Source: Puniceicoccales bacterium (GTDB lineage Bacteria > Verrucomicrobiota > Verrucomicrobiia > Opitutales > UBA953). Taken from it: a stretch of DNA of 51,962 nucleotides. The stretch covers positions 1 through 51,962 of the forward strand of contig JAITHA010000074.1 in the NCBI GenBank assembly GCA_031280235.1, written 5' to 3'. Each line of letters opens with the position of its first letter. Position 1 is the first letter of the stretch. Below are positions 27,974 to 35,764 of this stretch, piece after piece. Both the position numbers and the translations under genes were made by a program. The notes under the pieces were generated by a model. It was given only the letters and a program-made list of their open reading frames with translations. It did not search any database and was not told where the DNA came from.

Positions 27974-30304
27974 ATGCGTTTCGTTCCCGGACAACGTTGT
28001 TTGGAAATCGCGGCGGGTGAATTTGCCAACTTCGGCACCTTCACCCCGGCACGAATACACGCGGGCGGACGATGGCGCGCCGAGCTCGGCCAGGAATGGC
28101 ACGAACACCTCCGCGCCCGGACTTCCGCTGGCGAGAGCCACGTAACATGGCGCTTTGAACAAACAATCCGCACCGTACTTGTGCAGGACAAATGGACTTT
28201 TCTCATAGACGGGCGCATGGACCAAGTGCGCAGCGGAGAGATCCCGGAGATCATCGAAGTCCGCGAGGTAAAAACTGTCCAGGAGTCCCTGCCCCGCCCT
28301 GCGGCCTACTGGCGAGAAACACGCCCGACATTCTTCGTGCAACTTGCCCTCTACTGCCTCGGCATGGCGCAAGCCCGCGAAAACATTGGGCGCACCATCT
28401 GCGGCATTCTGGTGTTGGCCGAGCCCGCCACAGGCATCGTGCAAGAAGTGCCCCTCGACGAAGCGCCACTGGCCTGCTTGAGGCCCGTCGCAGAACAACT
28501 GGCGCTTTTTGCCGAAGACCGCTGGACAAGCCGCTTACGCTTGGAGCACCTGCGCATCGCCAAGCCTTTCTCCGGCATGCGCCAGGAATGGGAAGACGCA
28601 CAAAAACGACTCGCTGAAACATCGGGGAAGATTCTCCTGCTGGAAGCACCGACAGGTTTCGGGAAAACCGCCTTGGCCTTGGGCGATGCCCTTCGGCGCC
28701 TACGCGACGGCGAAGTCTCCCGCATCATTTACACAACGGGCAAAAACTCAGGACGCCTGCAAGTGCTGCGTGAACTCGACCGCTTCGTTGAGCCCGGCAC
28801 ACTACGCTCCATGACCTTGCACGCGAAAGAAGAGCACGCGCTGGACGGGCCACCCCAAGATGCCGAGACCTGGCAGGAAAACTGGCGTCGTCACGGCATC
28901 TCCCCCTCACAACTCTTTGCCACAGGGAAAACCAGCCTCGACGACGTGCGCGCACTGGGCGTGGCAACTGGTGTGCCCCCTTGGGAAATAACACGAGCCC
29001 TGCTGCCTCTGAGCGAGTTCCTGCTCTGCGACTACAACTATATCTTCGCCCCACGCCAGGCCGGAACACTCGCCAACCTCTCAGGCTGGAACGAAAGCAC
29101 AACCCTCCTCATCGTTGACGAAGCACACAACTTGCCCGGGCGAGCCGCACTGGCGCGCACCCTCAATGCCACGCACCACGGCGCGCACGATGCCCTTGAG
29201 GCCCTGCTTGCGGCAGGCGCACCCAAGGAATGGCTCAGGCATTGGGAAGCCTGGGTAGACTTTCTCGAACAACAGGCACCCGCAGAGACGCTGCGCCTCA
29301 ACGCCCAATATCTTCTGCGCGATTTGTGCGAAGAAATCCGGAATCTCTGGGAACAAACCCCGCCATTCTGGCTGGAACTACCCGCACCCGTGATGGAGGA
29401 ATTGGAAATCCCCATCCAGATGGCCACCACAGACATCCCCCTAGACAAGGATTCCCCGGAGCGCTTCCACTGGTGGGCACCACGTGCAGGATGCATCCGT
29501 GCCGAATGCCTCGAAGCCGCAGCAGAAATCGCAGCCACCTTGCTCCCCTTCGGACGCGCAGTGCTGATGTCGGCAACTCTCGCGCCGAGAGACAGCTTTG
29601 AGCTCGCCTGCAACCTGAGGCCGAACGAGACAGACTGGTTCTCCTGCGAAGTGCCTTGGCGAAAAAACGCCTACACCGTTATCGTCGACGCACGCGTTGA
29701 CACACGCCTGAAAACCCGCGAACGCCACCTGCGCACAACAGCCGAAACCGTACTCGCGATGGCGACCACAGGCCCGTTGGCCGTCTTTTTCCCCTCCTAC
29801 CGCTACGCCGAGACAGTGTGCGCCTACGCCGCCGCATTAGAGCCCGGCCTCCGTATCGCCGTGCAAAAACCCGGAGCCACCCCTACCGAAAGCGACCTCT
29901 TCATTCAGGAAGCCTTGTTGAGCGCACACGCCCTCTTTCTCGTCATGGGAGGCGTATTGGCAGAAGGCATCGACCTACTCGGTGGACACCTTCAACAAGC
30001 CCTCATCGTAAGTCCAGGCCTCCCAGAAATGTCACCCGCACAAACGGCACGCATGGCACAGCTCGAGCGTACCGGAGCCACCAACGCCTTTCACCGCATC
30101 TACATCGTCCCCGCAATGCGCAAAGTAAACCAAGCTTTGGGGCGAATCGTCCGCGCCCCCGGACAACACGCCCGCGTCGTTTTGCACTGCCGCCGCTTTG
30201 CCGACCCAAACTATGCCTCGCTACTCGCCCCCGAATATCAAAACAACATCATCGTGCACAACGAACAACAATGGCAGCAAGTACTTCACGATAGCATGAG
30301 TTGA
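27974..30304 (+). CDS. XPD/DinG-like superfamily 2 helicase with an N-terminal PD-(D/E)XK nuclease-like domain
   Basis: 776 residues. Residues about 60-150 have Asp79 in LIDGRMD, then EIIEVREVKT (Glu98-Val-Lys100) and an alpha segment VQLALYCLGMAQ, the arrangement of RecB-type PD-(D/E)XK nucleases. The rest is an XPD/DinG-type helicase: Walker A APTGFGKT at 225-232, VDEAHN at 381-386, LMSATLA, and the late QALGRIVRAPGQHARV, QALGR being the family motif VI. In this family a [4Fe-4S] cluster held by four Cys lies between motifs Ia and II. Here the corresponding stretch (about 280-345) reads HAKEEHAL and GVPPWEI with only one Cys (352) near the end, so the cluster appears lost. It probably unwinds or trims DNA in repair. 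It is a lone gene between gap and fmdB. Confidence 0.85.
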   Translation: MRFVPGQRCLEIAAGEFANFGTFTPARIHAGGRWRAELGQEWHEHLRARTSAGESHVTWRFEQTIRTVLVQDKWTFLIDGRMDQVRSGEIPEIIEVREVKTVQESLPRPAAYWRETRPTFFVQLALYCLGMAQARENIGRTICGILVLAEPATGIVQEVPLDEAPLACLRPVAEQLALFAEDRWTSRLRLEHLRIAKPFSGMRQEWEDAQKRLAETSGKILLLEAPTGFGKTALALGDALRRLRDGEVSRIIYTTGKNSGRLQVLRELDRFVEPGTLRSMTLHAKEEHALDGPPQDAETWQENWRRHGISPSQLFATGKTSLDDVRALGVATGVPPWEITRALLPLSEFLLCDYNYIFAPRQAGTLANLSGWNESTTLLIVDEAHNLPGRAALARTLNATHHGAHDALEALLAAGAPKEWLRHWEAWVDFLEQQAPAETLRLNAQYLLRDLCEEIRNLWEQTPPFWLELPAPVMEELEIPIQMATTDIPLDKDSPERFHWWAPRAGCIRAECLEAAAEIAATLLPFGRAVLMSATLAPRDSFELACNLRPNETDWFSCEVPWRKNAYTVIVDARVDTRLKTRERHLRTTAETVLAMATTGPLAVFFPSYRYAETVCAYAAALEPGLRIAVQKPGATPTESDLFIQEALLSAHALFLVMGGVLAEGIDLLGGHLQQALIVSPGLPEMSPAQTARMAQLERTGATNAFHRIYIVPAMRKVNQALGRIVRAPGQHARVVLHCRRFADPNYASLLAPEYQNNIIVHNEQQWQQVLHDSMS

Positions 30305-30374
30305 GTTACTTCAAGCCTGTGCGTCAGGACTCTTTCCGCTTGCGCCTGCAGACACCGGTGCTGTCTTCCTCGCC

Positions 30375-30599
30375 ATGCCTCTCTACGATTTTGAATGTTT
30401 TGACTGCCACCAACTTTCCGAGCTACTCGTCAGCTCTTCGCGCACGCCTATCTGCCCACACTGCGGAAGCCGAAAACTCGAAAAACAGCTGCCCGCCTTC
30501 GCCATGAAGAACGACTCCAGCAGCAACCACGTCCACTCTGCGGGATGCGGTTGCGGGCATAGCCAAAGACAGTGCTGCGGCGGCCACTGCGCCCACTAG
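30375..30599 (+). CDS. FmdB-family zinc-ribbon protein with a Cys/His-rich tail
   Basis: 74 residues. The start YDFECFDC..(16)..CPHC (Cys8, Cys11, Cys27, Cys30) is the FmdB zinc ribbon; members are small regulatory proteins of uncertain function. The C-terminal 22 residues are unusual: HVHSAGCGCGHSQRQCCGGH gives five Cys and several His in a short tail, beyond the normal ribbon. It could bind a metal or be a delivery peptide. The start has GCC before ATG. Confidence 0.8.
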   Translation: MPLYDFECFDCHQLSELLVSSSRTPICPHCGSRKLEKQLPAFAMKNDSSSNHVHSAGCGCGHSQRQCCGGHCAH

Positions 30600-30657
30600 G
30601 CAACAGCTCTCTGCCGGCCCCAACCACAACCTACCGCACCATGCCATTGTTCACGCC

Positions 30658-31554
30658 ATGCCTTCCACCGATCCTCGCGCCTACTGGATAGCCCTCTTGG
30701 TAGCGCTGGCAACGATCCTGCCCGCCCGCAGCGCCACACCGCCCCCGTCCTCTGCCCCTCCTCAGCAGCTGTCCCCAGCAGAAGCCGCTGCTGCAAAAAC
30801 CCTCTCCGAAATACTCGACGATCAAAAAAAACTCTTGGAATCACTGCAAAGCGACGAGACTAAACACCTCTCCAAGTCCGAAAAAGAGCAACGTATCCTC
30901 AGCATTGCCAAGCGCTACGAAGCCATGCTGGGGAAACGTCCGGATGACCCCACCGCCATGATTTTCTACGGGAAATTCCTGCGCCTCGTCGATGCACGCG
31001 AAGAGGCCAATCGCTGGTTCCTCAAAGCTGATGCTCTCGCGCCCAAGCTCGCCGTCATCAAACATCAGCTTGGCGTTTACGCCGCTGAAGAAGGACGCAT
31101 CGTCGCTGCCCTCGACCTTTTGGAAACAGCCACCCAACTGGAGCCTCGCACCGCCATCTACCACTACCACTTCGGCGAATTTCTCGCCACGTATAACAAA
31201 CTCATCGCCCACGACAAATTGCTCTCTCGGGAGGCATGTGACGCAAGAATGCAAGATGCCTTCCGCAGCGCCACAGAGCTCGCGCCCACTGAAATCACCT
31301 ACCTCTGGCGCCACGCTCAAAGTTTCTTCGACTGTGAAAAACCCAATTGGTTCAAAGCGCTAACAGCCTGGGAGCGGCTCGCCCCAAAATTGAAAACACC
31401 CCGCGAACACGAAGTTTTGGGTCTCTACAAGGCGCGCGTGCTCATCGAGCTGGGGCGCTCCAGCGAAGCCAAGCAGTTAGTCGATGCCAGCAAATCCCCA
31501 GAACTGGAAACCTCGCGCACACGCCTCCGCGCGCTTCTGCCAAATGCTCCATAA
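30658..31554 (+). CDS. TPR-like secreted or lipid-anchored protein
   Basis: 298 residues. A signal peptide (about 1-25, ending ARSATPP) precedes a proline-rich linker, a coiled segment (DDQKKLLESL) and tandem helical pairs from about residue 95 to 290 with TPR spacing: FLKADALAPKLAVIKHQLGVYAAEEGR, then LLETATQLEPRTAIYHYHFGEFLA. Such proteins scaffold complexes in the periplasm. No specific family can be named. It may be co-transcribed with fmdB (58 bases apart). Confidence 0.75.
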   Translation: MPSTDPRAYWIALLVALATILPARSATPPPSSAPPQQLSPAEAAAAKTLSEILDDQKKLLESLQSDETKHLSKSEKEQRILSIAKRYEAMLGKRPDDPTAMIFYGKFLRLVDAREEANRWFLKADALAPKLAVIKHQLGVYAAEEGRIVAALDLLETATQLEPRTAIYHYHFGEFLATYNKLIAHDKLLSREACDARMQDAFRSATELAPTEITYLWRHAQSFFDCEKPNWFKALTAWERLAPKLKTPREHEVLGLYKARVLIELGRSSEAKQLVDASKSPELETSRTRLRALLPNAP

Positions 31555-31649
31555 CACCAAATGCATCCGTGGGCTTCTGCCCGAACGCACCAAATTCTCC
31601 TCTCCCTAAGCCCTTGATAATACCAACACTGTTTGGTACCTGGACGTTA

Positions 31650-31955
31650 CTATGGTTTGTTTTTTTCCTGATCAATTCTAGCTCGCTCTTCGGCTTCAAT
31701 TTTGGCGCGAATACGAGCTCGCTCTTCCTCTTCGATTTCCTTTTGGCGCTCTTTCTTTTTATCGTCTTCTTCTACGGCATTGCGGAATTCGTCTTCCATT
31801 TCATCGCTTGCACGTTTGAATTCGCGGCGTGCCTTTCCGAGGCCACGGGCAAGCTCCGGAAGTTTGCTACCGCCGAACAGAAGGACAATCAGCAGGACGA
31901 CAATGACAATGACGCCTGGATTCATGTTCGTGATAAAGGCAAGTGTTGGGTTCAT
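31650..31955 (-). CDS. tatA: Twin-arginine translocase subunit TatA/TatB family
   Basis: 101 residues. A single N-terminal membrane helix (PGVIVIVVLLIVLLF), the FG hinge GGSKLPELARGLG and the amphipathic KARREFKRA segment identify TatA/E. The rest is a highly charged, glutamate-rich tail (MEDEFRNAVEEDDKKKER and more). TatA oligomers make the pore for folded proteins. It follows the Tat-exported oxidoreductase by 134 bases on the same strand; that protein is a likely client. tatB and tatC are not in the window. Confidence 0.9.
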   Translation of the reverse strand: MNPTLAFITNMNPGVIVIVVLLIVLLFGGSKLPELARGLGKARREFKRASDEMEDEFRNAVEEDDKKKERQKEIEEEERARIRAKIEAEERARIDQEKNKP

Positions 31956-32001
31956 GATGGGAATAGTATCTGGTTGGTATGTTGTTAGTAGAGAAAAGAA
32001 A

Positions 32002-32082
32002 AGGCAGGCCCGTTGAACGCGATGAAGTTCCTTTTCAATAGGAAGATTGTAGAACTATCATGCTTGTCAAAAGAACCTGCCT
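32002..32082 (-). terminator. Structured region between the oxidoreductase and tatA
   Basis: On the - strand AGGCAGG and CCTGCCT (32076-32082 and 32002-32008) can pair, with an inner pair GTTC(N)TTTT and AAAAGGAAC (32069-32076 and 32027-32035), followed by TTTTCTTTTC. It could end the oxidoreductase message with read-through to tatA. A TTGACA lies inside the region at about 32068, but the nearest TACAAT is only 13 bases from it, too close for a normal sigma-70 promoter. Confidence 0.35.
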
Positions 32083-32089
32083 AAGTGTT

Positions 32090-33601
32090 TCAGACAGCAA
32101 AATCCGCCTCTGTGAACTTGATCATCTGACCTGAGGCTACGGCCTCATTAATGCGGAAGATAGGGGCCTCGCTCTGGAAGGCGTGCTCTCCGTCACAGTT
32201 CAAGGAGACGCCCGGGTCGCCACGAATGGTCTGGAGGAAGTTTTCAATGTGGAACTGGTGGATGTATTTCTGGCCGAGACGTGAAGCCATATCAAAACCT
32301 TCCGGTGCCGCGCTGGCGCGAGAGTCCGTAATCCCGTCGGACGGCGCGGGTGGCGGTGGCGCGCCGGGCGTGAGAAGGCGTTGGGAGACAAGAAAGTTGA
32401 AGAGTTCTTTTCCTGCCGCTTCCGGGAAGGCCTTGATGTTGGCAGCTGACTCCGAGATTTTGAAGGAAGCCCTGTCGCCCATGAATGTTTCGAAGTATCC
32501 GCCACCGTTGCTGGTTGTGGTGAGCACCTGATAAAAGGCACGGGCAACCTCGCCAGCCGGGCGCCCGGGGATGTTGTCGTAGTCGAAGATGCACATCACG
32601 TTGTCGTACCACTCACGCGGCTTGTAGGGCACGCCCTTGTCATCGCGGGCGGTGCTGTAGTAGTCATTTCCACCAGCGGCGATGACGGAGCGCGGGCGCC
32701 CGAAAACCCAGTTGAAAATATCGATTTGGTGGGCACCAAGGTCGGAGATGGGACCGTTGGAATAGGCTTTGAACCAGCGCCAGTTACGAAATTCGTGGAT
32801 GGCGGCTGCGCGGGATTTACCCTCGGTAAGGAAACCTGCGCGTTTAAGGATGTCGTCCTTAAGCTGGCGTGCGAGAGGAGCCGACATGTTAATGTCCTGA
32901 CTCTGGGGAACGCCTCGATTCCATTGCCCGTTGGCGTTGGTGACACGCCCGAGGAATTGGAATCGTTTGAGGAGGACGTTGAAGAAAAAGCGATAGTTGG
33001 GGTTGCTTCGGCGTTGGTGGCCGATTTGCAGGAGTTTGCCAGTTTCCTTGGCTGTGCGCACCATGGCTCGCGCTTCCTCGACTGTGCGGGCCATCATTTT
33101 CTCGCAATAAACGTGTTTGCCTGCCTTGAGCGCAGCGATGGTGTTCGGCGCGTGCCAGTGGTCAGGCGTGGCAACAAAGACGGCGTCAAGGTCTTTTTGC
33201 TTTTCGAGCATGTCCTCTATCGTGCCGTAACCGCTTACGTCTGAATAATAACTGTGGACGCTTGTGTTTTTCGCTGTTTCGCCCTCACCACTGGTCGCGT
33301 GCGCAGCCTGGCGCCTAACGCTCGCTCTAAGGGCGTAGGGCCAGATGTCGCAAACGGCTTTCAAGCGGAAGGGGATTTGCCCAGCTTCGGCAATGCCCTT
33401 GAGCGAGGTCAACAAAACATCGCCTTGGGCACCCACACCAACGATGCCGATGTTGATGGGCTCGCCAGAACGGCGATTGCTAGGGACACCCGCATTCGTC
33501 GCGTTCAGCGAGCGTGGAGCAAGAACGAGGCCTGCGCCAGCGAGTGCCGAAGCCGCCAGAAACTTGCGCCTCGTGAGCAAACTGTTGTTTTCGGTCTCCA
33601 T
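32090..33601 (-). CDS. Tat-exported Gfo/Idh/MocA-family oxidoreductase
   Basis: 503 residues from ATG 33601; a GTG at 33637 in frame is an alternative start. The twin-arginine signal is LTRRKFLAASALAGAGLVLA. INIGIVGVGAQGDVLL is the nucleotide-binding loop and DAVFVATPDHWHAPNTI and YCEKMMARTVEEARAMV are the family's substrate-site motifs; GPISDLGAHQIDIFNWV lies in the second domain. It is a predicted NAD(P)-dependent sugar or polyol oxidoreductase of the periplasm. DoxX lies 36 bases upstream (coordinate 33641) and tatA follows downstream, an unusually tight packing of Tat client and machinery. Confidence 0.9.
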   Translation of the reverse strand: METENNSLLTRRKFLAASALAGAGLVLAPRSLNATNAGVPSNRRSGEPINIGIVGVGAQGDVLLTSLKGIAEAGQIPFRLKAVCDIWPYALRASVRRQAAHATSGEGETAKNTSVHSYYSDVSGYGTIEDMLEKQKDLDAVFVATPDHWHAPNTIAALKAGKHVYCEKMMARTVEEARAMVRTAKETGKLLQIGHQRRSNPNYRFFFNVLLKRFQFLGRVTNANGQWNRGVPQSQDINMSAPLARQLKDDILKRAGFLTEGKSRAAAIHEFRNWRWFKAYSNGPISDLGAHQIDIFNWVFGRPRSVIAAGGNDYYSTARDDKGVPYKPREWYDNVMCIFDYDNIPGRPAGEVARAFYQVLTTTSNGGGYFETFMGDRASFKISESAANIKAFPEAAGKELFNFLVSQRLLTPGAPPPPAPSDGITDSRASAAPEGFDMASRLGQKYIHQFHIENFLQTIRGDPGVSLNCDGEHAFQSEAPIFRINEAVASGQMIKFTEADFAV

Positions 33602-33640
33602 CTTTTTATTGAGTTCGGAGGTTTTGGATGGATCCACAAA

Positions 33641-34525
33641 TTAGAACTTTTTGAGGATCACCAGTTTGTTGTGTTTGGCCAAGGCGAGGGCGGCGACGAT
33701 AAGGACGATATGCACACCGAGCATGGAAATCCCTGCGCTGGAGCCTGGCTCTTGGGTAATGGCGATGAAGCCGAGGGTCAGCCCTGTATAGAGAAGACCC
33801 TGCACGAAGAGGGAAAGGCGTGTACCGATGCCCAACAAAAGCGTCACGCCAAGGGCGATGAGAACGTAGCCCAGAGTCTTGTCAAAGAGCTCGAGTGCCC
33901 ATCCTGGCATATACCAAATCTCGGCGTTCTTGAAAGAAGTGAGCGTCCAAGCACCACCTTCGGGGAGGCCCTTGTGGACGGTTTTCATTTCGATGACCTC
34001 CGTTGCATTTGTCTCAATAGCCTTGCGCGCGAAACCGGCAGCGGTAGCGGCGGCATCACTGGCCACTTCAGAGACAGCCTGCACTTTGCTGAGGGCGGCA
34101 CTGTAGGCCTTGCCGTAGATCGCGCTGGCATCTGCAGGGGAGAGCCCGCTGGAGACAGCCTGCGTGGCCTTGGCAGCAGCCTGACCAGCGATGTCGGAAG
34201 CGTTGGCAAGAGCCACGCCACTGTCGGCAGCAGCCGAGCCATAATTTTCGTGGAAAATATTGGTGACGTCCCTCGGCACACGAACGACACCGTCCGCCTC
34301 TACTTTCTTGAATTTGGAGAGGCCCGTGAAGAAAGCCCTGAAGCCCAGCCAAACGCGCAGCACCCAAAAGGCTAGCGTGTACTCGTTAAATGGGCAGCAT
34401 TTTTTGGCACCGCCAGCACAGCAGCCCTCGGGAGCGCCATTGCGGCACTCGCAATTGCCATCCTTCCAAGAACCCTCGGCGATGGCTTCGGGCGCGTTGT
34501 CCTTTTGTGTCGTGTTTTTGCTCAT
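33641..34525 (-). CDS. DoxX-family membrane protein with a cysteine-rich N-terminus
   Basis: 294 residues from ATG 34525 (context TTTATCC-ATG). Residues 25-44 carry six Cys (25, 27, 35, 36, 43, 44) as CxC, CC, CC before the first membrane segment, which fits a metal or disulfide site facing the cytoplasm or periplasm. Membrane segments lie near 50-68, 205-235, 240-262 and 265-290 (DoxX-type). A soluble alanine-rich helical insert fills about 85-190 (SDIAGQAAAKATQAV and similar heptads), unlike ordinary DoxX proteins, which have short loops. DoxX proteins are tied to quinone or thiol oxidation; the link with the adjacent Tat oxidoreductase is inferred from position. Confidence 0.8.
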   Translation of the reverse strand: MSKNTTQKDNAPEAIAEGSWKDGNCECRNGAPEGCCAGGAKKCCPFNEYTLAFWVLRVWLGFRAFFTGLSKFKKVEADGVVRVPRDVTNIFHENYGSAAADSGVALANASDIAGQAAAKATQAVSSGLSPADASAIYGKAYSAALSKVQAVSEVASDAAATAAGFARKAIETNATEVIEMKTVHKGLPEGGAWTLTSFKNAEIWYMPGWALELFDKTLGYVLIALGVTLLLGIGTRLSLFVQGLLYTGLTLGFIAITQEPGSSAGISMLGVHIVLIVAALALAKHNKLVILKKF

Positions 34526-34619
34526 GGATAAAAAAAAGAGGCTGTGGAGATTTCGAGGTTTAGTCTCGGCTGGGTCTTGGAAACAGCGGGTGCGGACAAA
34601 GGTTCCAAAAAGAAAATTG

Positions 34620-35699
34620 TCAAGCCAGCAACATGGCATCGCCGTAGCTATAGAAGCGATAGCCGCGTGCGACAGCCTCGGCGTAGAGCTCTTTGAGCCA
34701 AGCAATGCCGCTGACGCTGCCCGGCGTAAGAAAGGCGGCGACAAGGCAGATGAGGGTGGAGCGCGGCAGGTGGAAATTCGTCAGCAGCAAATCTGCGCCG
34801 AGAAAACTTTGTGGTGGGTAGATGAAAAGTGCGGCCTCGTCACAATAGGTACCGATGCCGCTTGGCTGCTTGCGTGCGTAGTCCTCGAGAGCGCGCAAGG
34901 TGGTAGTGCCGACCGCTAGGCGCGGCGCCTGTGTGGCGTGGGCTTGGGCGAGGGCTGCACGCGTGGCTTGGGGGATTTCGTAATGCTCGCGGTGGATGCG
35001 GTGCTCCTCGATGGTGCCAGTCTTGATGGGCTGGAATGTGCCGAGGCCGACGTGCAAGGTCAGGTCGTACGCTTGGATGCCGCGCGCGGCGAGGGAGTCC
35101 AACACGTCTTGCGAGAAGTGCAGGCCTGCCGTTGGCGCGGCAGCAGCAACGGCTCGGGCTGGGTCGGCGTAGAGTGTCTGGTAGCGCTCTTTGTCGAGAG
35201 AGCCATAATCGGCGGCGTCTCTCTGGCGTGCTTTCCCGATATAAGGCGGCAGAGGCATGTCACCGATTTTTTCGGAAAGCGAAAGCACCGACACATCTGG
35301 CGGCAGCGAGAAGCGAATGCGGAACTGCCCTTCCTGGCGCCCGATCACGACGGCCTCATAAGCGCCCGGCCAGGAGAATTCGCCAGCAGCGGCAGCTTTT
35401 TTCCCAGGTCTAAGCAAGCACCACCACACATCGGGGGCCTCCGCCTCGCGCAGCAAAAGGCACTCGACACGCCCACCGGATGGGCGCAGGCCCGGCAAAC
35501 GCGCACGCAAGACACGGGCATTGTTGCGAAAGAGCATGGCGCCCGAGGGGAGAAAAGCAGGCAGGTCGCGAAAGACAGCGTGCGACAGCGTCTGCGCACG
35601 GCGATTTACCACAAGCAGCTTTGAATCGTCGCGCCGCCCGGTGGGTTTTTGTGCAATGAGGGCCTCGGGCAATGAGTAGTCGAAGAGGGCGGAATCCAC
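34620..35699 (-). CDS. queA: S-adenosylmethionine:tRNA ribosyltransferase-isomerase
   Basis: 359 residues with a GTG start (VDSALFDYSLPEALIAQ as translated from the start codon). It makes epoxyqueuosine in tRNA wobble position 34. LPEALIAQKP, the RDDSKLLV and ARVLRARLPG of the N-terminal domain, then APTAGLHFS, HVGLGTF and YGDAMLL at the end are diagnostic. It follows mfd by 65 bases and is probably co-transcribed with it. Confidence 0.97.
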   Translation of the reverse strand: MDSALFDYSLPEALIAQKPTGRRDDSKLLVVNRRAQTLSHAVFRDLPAFLPSGAMLFRNNARVLRARLPGLRPSGGRVECLLLREAEAPDVWWCLLRPGKKAAAAGEFSWPGAYEAVVIGRQEGQFRIRFSLPPDVSVLSLSEKIGDMPLPPYIGKARQRDAADYGSLDKERYQTLYADPARAVAAAAPTAGLHFSQDVLDSLAARGIQAYDLTLHVGLGTFQPIKTGTIEEHRIHREHYEIPQATRAALAQAHATQAPRLAVGTTTLRALEDYARKQPSGIGTYCDEAALFIYPPQSFLGADLLLTNFHLPRSTLICLVAAFLTPGSVSGIAWLKELYAEAVARGYRFYSYGDAMLLA

Positions 35700-35764
35700 A
35701 AGCAGCAGCAGTCGCAGAAGGGACCGGGCTTGGCAAAAAAAAACCTGTGCTGTGCGCGGCGCAG

